Shown here: piece by piece, positions 55,501 through 64,000 of the stretch | Layout of the letters: each line of letters starts with the position of its first letter | How positions within the stretch are numbered: the first letter of the stretch is position 1 | NCBI GenBank assembly: GCA_032622095.1 | Contig: CP136063.1 | Span: 31,870,987-31,934,986 of the forward strand | Reading direction: 5' to 3' | Source: Siphonodentalium dalli | Lineage: Eukaryota > Mollusca > Scaphopoda > Gadilida > Siphonodentaliidae | Length of the DNA: 64,000 nucleotides | Translations under genes and position numbers: made by a program | The notes under the pieces: model-generated | Database searches by the model: none | What the model was told of the DNA's origin: nothing | Seen by the model: only the letters and a program-made list of their open reading frames with translations

Positions 55501-56052
55501 TTAGGTAGTGAATCGGTTAAACATAGTAATAACTATACTATCAGGGGTGAATCTAGAGAAGTTGAAAAGAAATTACAAATCAGATTTACCGAGTTCTGGA
55601 AAAAACAACTATTTAACGATGAGAATAAACCCAACGGTAACAAATTAAGGTTTTATAGAAAACTGAAAAATTTGTATCAGTGTGAAAGTTACCTATTAGC
55701 TGACTTAGATAATGAAGTAAAAACTACGTATACTAAGATTAGGATTAGTGACAGTCAGTTATTAATTGAAAAGGGCAGATCAAAACTTGAACTAAAAGAT
55801 CGAATTTGTCCTATCTGTAAGAATGGAGTGGAGGATGAAAAGCATTTTATTATAGACTGTAAGCCCCTAAAAGTTGAGAGGAAGACAATGCTTGATAAAA
55901 TTCAGTCTAATATTCCTGAATTTAATAACTACAGCGATGATGAAAAAGTTACTTTCATATTAAGTCCAAATGAAGTTGACACATCCATAAAGAAAATATG
56001 TATGATGGGAGTTTATAAAATGTATAAAAAAAGGAATGAGCTTGCGAACTGA
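52525..56052 (+). CDS. Retrotransposon ORF2: endonuclease and reverse transcriptase
   Basis: 1175 residues from the ATG at 52525 (MNMNQKNLLEIS); the open frame extends upstream only through a TTG at 52462, across the acceptor-like site. The endonuclease has SWNVNGL near 13, LQEIHV, GDLNAH at 164-169, and LTDHCMI near 278-284. The reverse transcriptase has KDGITNSML, NYRGIALSCCMEK, FIDLKKAFDLVNR, VKQGFVLSP and catalytic YADD at 758-761. A C-terminal CPIC...HFIIDC cluster near 1095 resembles the zinc-binding tail of related elements. No RNase H domain is visible. It acts in target-primed reverse transcription. Intact frame. Confidence 0.93.
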   Translation: MNMNQKNLLEISSWNVNGLIRKVNNERTSKLDNEEFIGCLKSDIIFLQEIHVGNNEILTLPDYKCILQCRYENTSRLKGGIALFIKHTITKGVTVIDRSLKDVIWIKLDKKFFKTTKDIFVASVYIPPTNSTYTKRTNMDSVILTKLATSIMTYKKLGEVMIFGDLNAHINRNDEDFIRNDNDNILNDFCPDNYLPDSIHLKRNTQIHQTTDVYGQNILDICIGGQMRILNGRTLGDSMGKITYHGYNGSAIDDYCICSPNILKEIVCFKVGSYNQQLTDHCMITAKMRIKDAVSNKPEYILKPQVKNLKWNETEKIQFERVVGEKLIKFAPDVTSAKGTEDPNQINNIINTLNQHLLLSTGSEKPKSQKSVKKKKRQNKLWYDRDCEAIYRNIKHMSRQLANNPQNNDLRIKVRLESKLYKKTIRNKQRNYRNNLMKEIVGCTSSHPSEFWDLVGKLNQERKPDPCLNITPLEWVSYFQSLFKSEKEPAFDNLQIEDHPCIEWSQNNLNNDITTQEVVSAARDLKVKSSSGKDGITNSMLKTTCLSHANMFADIFNLVLKSGVYPESWHQNLIKPIFKGGSVSDPSNYRGIALSCCMEKFFAKILNNRMNKFLEINKVICKEQIGFRKGSRTTDHIFTLKTLIDKTVQNNQYLYTCFIDLKKAFDLVNRKALFIKLAHYGIKGHFLEILRNMYEKVEYAVKLPDGITHDLKSSVGVKQGFVLSPTLFSLFVNDIPGIFDESCDPVTLADKNLSCLLYADDIVLISKSKDGLQSSLNKLQDFCKMWDLTININKSKPMVFNKSGKLLKNMNFLINNQNIENVKEYKYLGFIFKPSGVLSAALGYLDKKATKASFCIRSKFYGAKKNTMTLLKLYHSCVKPISLYGGELTTPDHIVRRASDFETRASTFLPDKNQMKFMKFVLGVNRSATNMACFGELGIFPVYISGIKNSLNYHNHLVQSNPESLVHKAYLENQKLEMGFCDQIKIILEKVDLGSESVKHSNNYTIRGESREVEKKLQIRFTEFWKKQLFNDENKPNGNKLRFYRKLKNLYQCESYLLADLDNEVKTTYTKIRISDSQLLIEKGRSKLELKDRICPICKNGVEDEKHFIIDCKPLKVERKTMLDKIQSNIPEFNNYSDDEKVTFILSPNEVDTSIKKICMMGVYKMYKKRNELAN

Positions 56053-56280
56053 AACCTGCTATTGGGATGGTATCAAAATATAGGCAAACATGTACTTAAT
56101 ATCAGTAAGATCCACCAAACCTCTATTCTATTGTAGAACCTACAATTTCACTTTATGTACTTGAATGTATACATGTATTGATGTAAATGTCCTTTTGTTA
56201 TGTTCTTTATATGTGTTGGTAATAATCTAATATTGGATTCTATACCAAATAAACAATTTGAATTTGAATTTGAATTTTGG

Positions 56281-56651
56281 ATTGACCCTATAGGTTACAC
56301 TGGTTATTGACCAATGAAGACCCACAGTCAGATGCTCGTAGCCTGTTTATATATAACCATGGGTATATTCGAAAAATACACAACGAAAACACACTCCACA
56401 GTTTGGATCGATAAGTCTTGCGCTGTGTATTTTGATGTTGAGTTTTTGACAATCTGTCTTCCGTATTATTTCTACAACATATATATCGTCTTCCTTGCAG
56501 CACGACTTTATCGTGTGATCGTCACGGAAACGTTTTCTTTCAGAGTATGGTCAATACATTGCTGCAGGTGAAGTGTATTCTCGGATAGGAAACAAATAGG
56601 CCTATGCCGGGAACAGAAACTAAGTTGCGAGAAAATCATTTTCCAAACAAA
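56281..56651. other. Spacer, nothing recognised
   Basis: No supported gene between the retrotransposon tail and the next MITE. Confidence 0.4.
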
Positions 56652-57184
56652 TTAAAGATGGATTATCTCTTTAAAGATGGATTATCTCTTTAAATAACAA
56701 ATTTTAAATAGTTGCGTGGGTATAAAATAATAGATATGAACTGAAGACCTATGCCCGGAAAAGCTTCTATCAATTAATATTGATTTTATTTCGAATATTA
56801 AATCGGGCCCATTTATGTTACTATTTTTAGAACCGACCATTTGGATGAGACCGTATTGCGATATAGAGCACTGGGCTGTTCCTACGGCTACGCAACGAAT
56901 GTCAAATGTCACATATTGGTTGTTTGTATTGTTTTGTTCCACAGATATAAGCGCTAATAAGTATAATTACAAAATTGTTACATAAAATTTCCGGTCTCTG
57001 TTAACGGTAACCACTATTGTTCTTTAGCTGAACAAACACACATATTTAGACCAGAACATATTCGAAATAAAATTAATATTAATCGACAGAACCATTTCCG
57101 GACAGGAGTCTTCGATTCAAATCTAATATTTTATACCCCGGTAACTATATAATACATGTTTACGAAGAGATAATCGACATTTAA
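56652..57184 (+). mobile_element. TTAA-type MITE with duplicated left terminus
   Basis: TTAAAGATGGATTATCTC occurs twice in succession (56652 and 56671), so the first 19 bases are repeated. The right end is slightly altered (GAGATAATCGACATTTAA). The last base, 57184, lies three bases before the ATG of the next zinc-finger locus. Confidence 0.87.
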
Positions 57185-57187
57185 CGC

Positions 57188-58866
<1,679 letters not shown>

Positions 58867-59006
58867 TTAAAGATGGATTATCTCTTTAAGTAACAAATTT
58901 TAAATAGTTGCGTGGGTATAAAATAATAAATATGAACCGAAGATCCCTGTCCGGAAAGGCTTCTATCAATTAATATTGACTTTATTTCGAATATTTCATT
59001 GGGACC
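58867..59006 (+). mobile_element. TTAA-type MITE, left part, split by the 4849-bp element
   Basis: Normal left end TTAAAGATGG through TTTATTTCGAATATT to TTGGGACC, where a different element begins. The MITE resumes at 63856 (GACCGTCTATG...) and runs off the window. Confidence 0.88.
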
Positions 59007-59445
59007 CCATATAAAAATCCCCCTTGGTGTCACCTTGGTGAAACCATGGTTTCACCAAGGTACCACCTTGGTTCACCATGGTGACATCTTGGTTCACCAT
59101 GGTGGTAGCACAGTAAAGTGGCATCACGGTGAAAACACCACGGTGGTACCACGGTGTTATCACGGTGGTAGCACAGTAAAGTTTTTTGCACCAAGGTGAA
59201 ACCATGGTGGCACCAAGGTGGTACCACGGTGGTAGAACACTAAAGTTTTTGTACCATGGTGGGACCAAACCCGACCAAGGTATCACCATGGTGGTAGCAC
59301 AGTAAAGTTTTTCTACCAAGGTGACACCAAGGTATCACCACGGTGGTAGCACAGTAAAGTTTTTCTACCAAGGTGAACCATGGTCTCACCAAGTATAACC
59401 ACGGTGGTATCACAGCACCAGTGAAGTTTTCAATCAAGGTACCAC
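59007..59445. repeat. Left subterminal array of ACCATGGT-like motifs
   Basis: CCTTGGTG, ACCATGGT and ACCACGGT palindrome-like words recur every 10-20 bases, with GGTAGCACAGTAAAGTTTTT at least four times. Frames of 65-107 codons here are low-complexity artefacts. Confidence 0.85.
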
Positions 59446-59885
59446 TATTACATTTCACGTTGACCTTCAACCACAATGCTATTTACCATGTCGTGGGTCT
59501 CGTGCATCTACAATGGTATTTACATGCTTCGATTAATTTATTATTTACAATATATACAATGGTATATGGTGAGTCATTAATTGTTTATAACATGCTGCCA
59601 TATTGTACCAATATACGTAGCTTGTCACAGTATACATGTAGCAGGTTTACATACTACAGCACATTATTATTCTACTGCATTGTCAATAGTTGTATATGCA
59701 ATGCTGTATCCCATAATATAAGAATGTTTAGATCGAGGTGAAGATATTATTAATTATAATAAATGATATCTCAGTTATAACTTTTAACGAACAAACGTAT
59801 ATAATGTAATAATTAATAGGAATATGTTTTAGTATGGAATAAATATATAAACTGAATGGAGTTGTTTGGAAGACTTTGTTTACCT
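59446..59885. other. Interior of the CCATGG element, nothing recognised
   Basis: AT-rich, without a convincing ORF. Confidence 0.4.
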
Positions 59886-60413
59886 TTAAAGATGGATTAT
59901 CTCTTTAAATAACAAATTTTAAATAGTTGCGTGGGTATAAAATAATAGATATGAACTGAAGACCTATGTCCGGAAAAGCTTCTATCAATTAATATTGATT
60001 TTATTTCGAATATTAAATCGGGCCCATTTATGTTACTATTTTTAGAACCGACCATTCGGATGAGACCGTATTGCGATATAGAGCACTGGGCTGTTCCTAC
60101 GGCTACGCAACGAATGTCAAATGACACAGATTGGTTGTTTGTATTGTTTTGTTCCACAGATATAAGCGATAATGAGTATAATTAACGTTTATTTGTGACA
60201 AAATTGCACAATATAATTTCTGGTCTATGTTAACAGTAACCACTATTGTTCGTTAGCTGAACAAACACCCCTTTTTAGACCCGAAAATATTCGAAATAAA
60301 ATTAATATTAATCGATAGAAGCATTTCCGGACAGGAGTCTTCGATTCAAATCTAATTTTTTATACCCCGGTAACTATATAATACATGTTTACAAAGAGAT
60401 AATCCACCTTTAA
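59886..60413 (+). mobile_element. TTAA-type MITE, full length, nested in the CCATGG element
   Basis: Very close to the reference copy, with both termini. Since the CCATGG element itself sits in a MITE of this family, the family was active both before and after that insertion. Confidence 0.88.
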
Positions 60414-61570
60414 TACATCTTTTATAATGTTATAATTTAGTACTGTTTGCTTCCAACACAACAGGCAATATTTATCAATATGTACAATTTACATCTCACA
60501 ATTACGTATTTTAGATATTTCCACAATTATGACTCTTTTCGGGGAAAAACAGCTCTGGTTTGAAAATCTAAGAAGTACGGTACACAAATACGTTATTCAT
60601 TTCCCGGAAGGTTTACATGGGCTCGCATTGTCCTCCTGGAGTCCATATCTGGTCTGGTGCTTCGTGGAATACCTGTTTCAATAGTGATGATATAATATGC
60701 TCACTTTTTGTAAAATTCAACTTCGGTCGATCAAACTGGCCGAAATATATTCTAACAGTGTTTATTGGCGGTGCGTATATCCTTACATGCAATAGAGTCA
60801 TATTCATTCATCATATTCATTCCGTCATATTCGTTCGTCATATTCATGCATCATATTCATTCCGTCACTCCGTTCGTCACATTTAATCATCGTAATTTTT
60901 CATATTCATTCAAGTTCATGTTAATGTTCTTATGTTTTTATTATTGTTATCAACGAAATAAATAATGATCACTACTACCCAACTATCCAATCTCTCTCAT
61001 GGCCACCCTTAGAGAGATAGAGAGAGAAAGAGGGAGAGAGAACGCAAGCAAAAAACACACCAAAGGAAAAAACAACTTAAATAAGGCATTAAGGTACGAG
61101 GTTTATAGTACGAAATTGTGGGATCCCGAAATTGTGCTTCCGGTTTACGACCCATGTGCGTTTTATTGTTCGAGTAAACTTTTCGTGTTTTCGATCGTTT
61201 TAGAAAATAATTGGACCTAACTTGCTTCTTAATAACCTGGAATATTGTTAGCACTGTCTGGATTATGTTTGTATATGAAAGGGACAAGATGTTATAACCT
61301 CCGAAAACAGTCAATTCGTTCAGTGCTACTGCTAGTGGGATTACACTTGACCAGTGTTGACATGCACGACAATGTTGAGAATTTCAAAAGACAGATACTT
61401 CACAAAATTATAAACCGTCCAATTAACTCACAAGACTGACAAGAGTCAACCACTGGTGACTTTGCTTACGAGACATACAATTATGTAGAATTAGTCGGAA
61501 TTATGACGTCACAGATCAGTCATGCATGAGTCACAAGTTTGTTGGCTACTAGTACAACATACAAGTACAT
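60414..61570. other. Interior of the CCATGG element, nothing recognised
   Basis: Contains a GA-rich simple stretch (61010-61045) and repeated CATATTCATTC text (60800-60910). No supported gene. Confidence 0.45.
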
Positions 61571-61599
61571 GTAAAAAGGACGATGGATCATAATTCATA

Positions 61600-61998
61600 T
61601 TCTTCAATTTTCATCGAAACATGATTTGAGAACCATGTCGCCATGACAATTCGCCCAGTTACTACGGAGTCTGCTATTATTTTGATCGGAACGCCGGTGA
61701 TACTGTGATGTTGAAATTTGTTGAGATATATTTATGACGGATAATCTCGGAGATACGGATCCAATCCTGGGACACACATTATCACTGAATCCATCACAAT
61801 ATTTTAGTAACGTACTACAGCTATTCTTCCGTTTTCATCGCAGCGTGATTTGAGAACCATGTTACGGAGTCTGCTATTCTTTTGACGCTGTGATATTGTT
61901 GAGATATATTTATGAAATGACGGATAATCTCGGAGATACGGATCTAATTCTGGGACACACATTACTAGTAATACTGAATCCATCACAAGCTTTTAGTA
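61600..61998 (+). repeat. Diverged direct repeat, two units
   Basis: TGATTTGAGAACCATGT, GGAGTCTGCTATT, TGACGGATAATCTCGGAGAT and CTGGGACACACATTA occur in the same order twice, starting near 61622 and 61847. Small indels separate the copies. Confidence 0.8.
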
Positions 61999-62184
61999 AC
62001 GTGCTACAGCTACATGTATGTCATTTTATTGGTTTTAAATAAAAAAAATCAATCTATTAACCGACCGACCGCACTTAACCAAACTGTGTACACTTGTTGT
62101 TCCATTTGATCTGATTCGCCTCGCGAGATAAATGATATCTTTGATATATTTATATATTTTGACGTGTATGGATATTGTATAAAC

Positions 62185-62306
62185 TTATAAAATATTCAGG
62201 TGTTTGACTGATGCCCAAACAAAAAACAATTATGCGCACATTCGAATATTGTCCAAATATATATTTTTTTGTTTAGGTATCAGTCAAACACTTGAATATT
62301 TTATAA
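62185..62306. repeat. 122-bp inverted repeat
   Basis: TTATAAAATATTCAGGTGTT on the left pairs with AACACTTGAATATTTTATAA on the right; CAAACAAAAAA pairs with TTTTTTGTTTA. It is compatible with a tiny foldback element. Confidence 0.8.
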
Positions 62307-62651
62307 ATTTAAGCAATAAGCAATAAACGTTACAAACTGTCCTCTGCGCCACTCCGCAGTTCTGAAAAACAAGCATATAGTAGACGACATTGTGTTTTAC
62401 TCGGAAATTTTGGTGACGAAATTAGCGGTCACGTGACAGAGTTTCCCGGCCCTGAAAACAATAGAGACAATTTCAGTGACGACGAAACTCCCTGAGAACA
62501 CAGGTTTTTTCAAATAAATAATAATGCTAATTGTTGCTGCCATTCTCAAGGTGTATACTCGCAATGTTAACAACTTTGCTCTAATAAGTCTAAGACCTGT
62601 TATCAATGATCTTTAATTGTTCATTACATTTAACACGAACATGCTGATCCC

Positions 62652-63019
62652 CAGGAGCTTGTAACGCGCTCCGCTATACACCAACCCACATCATACGATA
62701 AACATCATACAGTAGAGAAGGAGCATGATGGCTGAATTTTCTGAAATGCATAGCAACTGAATTTTGATAAATAAAAGTTACTCGGCTCACTGGGAGTAAT
62801 GCCGATGGTTGTTATCGATGCAATCCGGTATCATCTGAAAGAAAAATCATTTTCATATCGATCACAACCATCGACATTACCCCCGATGAGCCGATAATAA
62901 CTTTTCTTGATTAAAATTCAGTTGATATGCATTTCAGAACGTTAGCCATCGTACTCATGCATTCTCAACATGAGCTTAATATGTGGGTGGGTGTATAGCG
63001 GAGAGCGTTAGAAGCTCCG
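62652..63019. repeat. About 370-bp inverted repeat
   Basis: GGAGCTTGTAACGCGCTCCG and TATACACC at the left are mirrored by GGTGTATAGCGGAGAGCGTT and GAAGCTCC at the right; further in, CGGCTCACTGGGAGTAATG faces CATTACCCCCGATGAGCCG. This is foldback-type structure without coding sequence. Confidence 0.75.
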
Positions 63020-63104
63020 GTGTGCAGATCGAACCACAGAACATTTAATAATTTACATGGCTGTGGATGGAATCTCATGAAATGGTAACATGTAGCAATA
63101 TTGC

Positions 63105-63855
63105 AGTAAACTGCCATGGTTAACCACAGTAAATTACCATGGTTAACAAGTGTAATCCACCACGTTAAACCAAAGTATAGCACCATGGTAAACCACAGTA
63201 TACCACCATGTTAACACCACGGTAAACCACAGTATACCACCATGGTAACACCACGGTAAACCAAAGTATACCATCATGGTAACACCACGGTAAACCACAG
63301 TATACCACCATGGTAACACCGCGGTGAACCATGGTAACACCACGGTAAACCACAGTATACCATCATGGTAACACCACTGTAAACCACAGTATACCATCAT
63401 GGTAACACCATGGTAAACCACAGTATACCATCATGGTAACACCACGGTAAACCTCATTATACCACCATGGTAACACCACGGTAAACCACAGTATACCACC
63501 ATGGTAACACCACGGTAACCATAGTAACACCATGGTAAACCACAGTACACCATCATGGTAACACCACAGTAAACCAAAGTATACCACCATGGTAACACCA
63601 TGGTAAACCATGGTAAACCATGGTTAAAAAAACCGAGATATTTTGGCCACCCATCGTGGTGCCACCATGGTGGTTTACCAAGGTGGTTTACCACGGTGGT
63701 TTACCACCATGGTAACACCTCGGTAAACCACCACGGTAAAACCATGGTAAACCACCATGGTGACACCACGATGGGCGGCCAAAATATCTCGGTTTTTTTA
63801 CCATGGTTTACCATGGTGTTTTACCATGGTGGCACCAAGGGGGATTTTTATATGG
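63105..63855. repeat. Right subterminal array of ACCATGGTAA-like motifs
   Basis: ACCATGGTAACACCACGGTA and AACCACAGTATACCACCATG alternate in about a dozen units, the mirror image in style of the left array. Open frames of 60-92 codons (Met-Val-Tyr-Trp-rich) are by-products of the repeat. Confidence 0.87.
63625..63800. repeat. 176-bp hairpin within the right subterminal array
   Basis: TAAAAAAACCGAGATATTTT and CATCGTGGTG at the left are mirrored by CACCACGATG and AAAATATCTCGGTTTTTTTA at the right, with about 50 bp near-perfect in each arm. It may be a separate miniature element with CCGAGATATTTTGGCC near its ends. Confidence 0.82.
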
Positions 63856-64000
63856 GACCGTCTATGTATCTATTTTTAGAACATACCATTCCGATGATAC
63901 CATATTGCGATATAGGGCACTGGGCTGTTCCTATGGCGACGCACCGAAAGTCAAATGTCCCAGATTGATTGTATTGTTTTGTTACATATTTATAAGCGAT
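63856..64000 (+). mobile_element. TTAA-type MITE, continuation after the split, runs off the window
   Basis: GACCGTCTATG through CGATATAGGGCACTGGGCTG to TATAAGCGAT corresponds to the middle of the family and joins the 58867-59006 piece. The right end lies outside the window. Confidence 0.86.

Larger units (their letters stand above)
49200..56280 (+). mobile_element. Two-ORF non-LTR retrotransposon (CR1/L2-like group)
   Basis: ORF1 (49271-51604) and ORF2 (52525-56052) lie in the same orientation, separated by a 920-bp spacer. The 3' end is a short run of GAATTT units (56255-56278) after an AATAAA-containing segment, the kind of microsatellite tail seen in CR1-like elements. The 5' boundary is approximate and no target duplication could be paired. 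Both frames are open, so the copy is young. Confidence 0.82.
59007..63855. mobile_element. 4849-bp transposon-like element with CCATGG-rich ends, non-autonomous
   Basis: Left end CCATATAAAAATCCCCC followed by TTGGTG; the right end is its exact inverse (CACCAA, GGGGGATTTTTATATGG). It splits a MITE whose intact form is known from other copies, and GACC is present on both sides (59003-59006 and 63856-63859), so a 4-bp target duplication is supported (a 2-bp AC with an extended CCC end is the alternative). Both ends carry long arrays built on ACCATGGT, ACCACGGT and ACCAAGGT. No transposase frame is found inside; the interior holds a TTAA MITE and several smaller inverted repeats. Superfamily unknown. 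Confidence 0.82.

Noticed and set aside
61010..61050. GA-rich stretch as a regulatory element
   Set aside because: It is a simple-sequence repeat with no supporting context.
63143..63694. Several Met-Val-Tyr-Trp-rich frames
   Set aside because: They are translations of the ACCATGGTAA repeat array in multiple frames.

Overview
This window looks like repeat-rich nuclear DNA from an invertebrate animal. The support is long C2H2 zinc-finger arrays of animal type, two CR1/Jockey-type non-LTR retrotransposons, cut-and-paste DNA transposons and AT-rich intergenic DNA with no bacterial-style operons. The phylum cannot be fixed from the sequence. I see no conserved single-copy host gene; everything protein-like is a zinc-finger locus or a mobile element.

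Layout. 1-2.7 kb and 22.0-25.1 kb: two paralogous, decayed zinc-finger loci (direct segmental duplication). 2.66-10.03 kb: a direct duplication of anonymous sequence, its second copy split by a single-ORF non-LTR element (4600-8886, minus). 10-13.5 kb: TTAA-type MITEs, one carrying a nested small element with Academ-like ends, then an 1106-bp hAT-type non-autonomous element with an 8-bp target duplication. 13.7-21.6 kb: remains of an old Academ-like transposase folded into a 5.56-kb imperfect palindrome. 25.1-30.0 kb: a cluster of TTAA MITEs. 30.05-36.6 kb: a 145-bp satellite hit by a 5474-bp Academ-type transposon. 38.6-48.6 kb: a minus-strand zinc-finger region ending in a finger-derived 64-bp minisatellite, and a large zinc-finger gene interrupted by a second 5474-bp Academ copy in inverted orientation that looks identical to the first. 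49.2-56.3 kb: a two-ORF non-LTR retrotransposon (ORF1 with an SGNH-hydrolase domain, ORF2 endonuclease plus reverse transcriptase). 56.6-58.9 kb: a fourth zinc-finger pseudogene bounded by MITEs. 59.0-63.9 kb: a 4849-bp element with matching termini, a GACC target duplication and CCATGG-rich subterminal arrays, itself inserted in a TTAA MITE.

How the parts relate. The zinc-finger loci share a distinctive MYG... leader and a TGDRPYQC linker, and they grow and decay by tandem finger duplication, frameshift and nonsense mutation. Transposons repeatedly land in or beside them. Nesting gives a relative order: TTAA MITEs are older than the CCATGG element and the small Academ-like insertion; the zinc-finger array is older than the Academ insertion; the 1.6-kb duplication is older than the 4600-8886 retroelement. 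The least explained structures are the CCATGG-rich element, the identical but coding-defective inverted Academ pair, and the zinc-finger-derived minisatellite. All family assignments are from motifs read by eye; no database search was possible.
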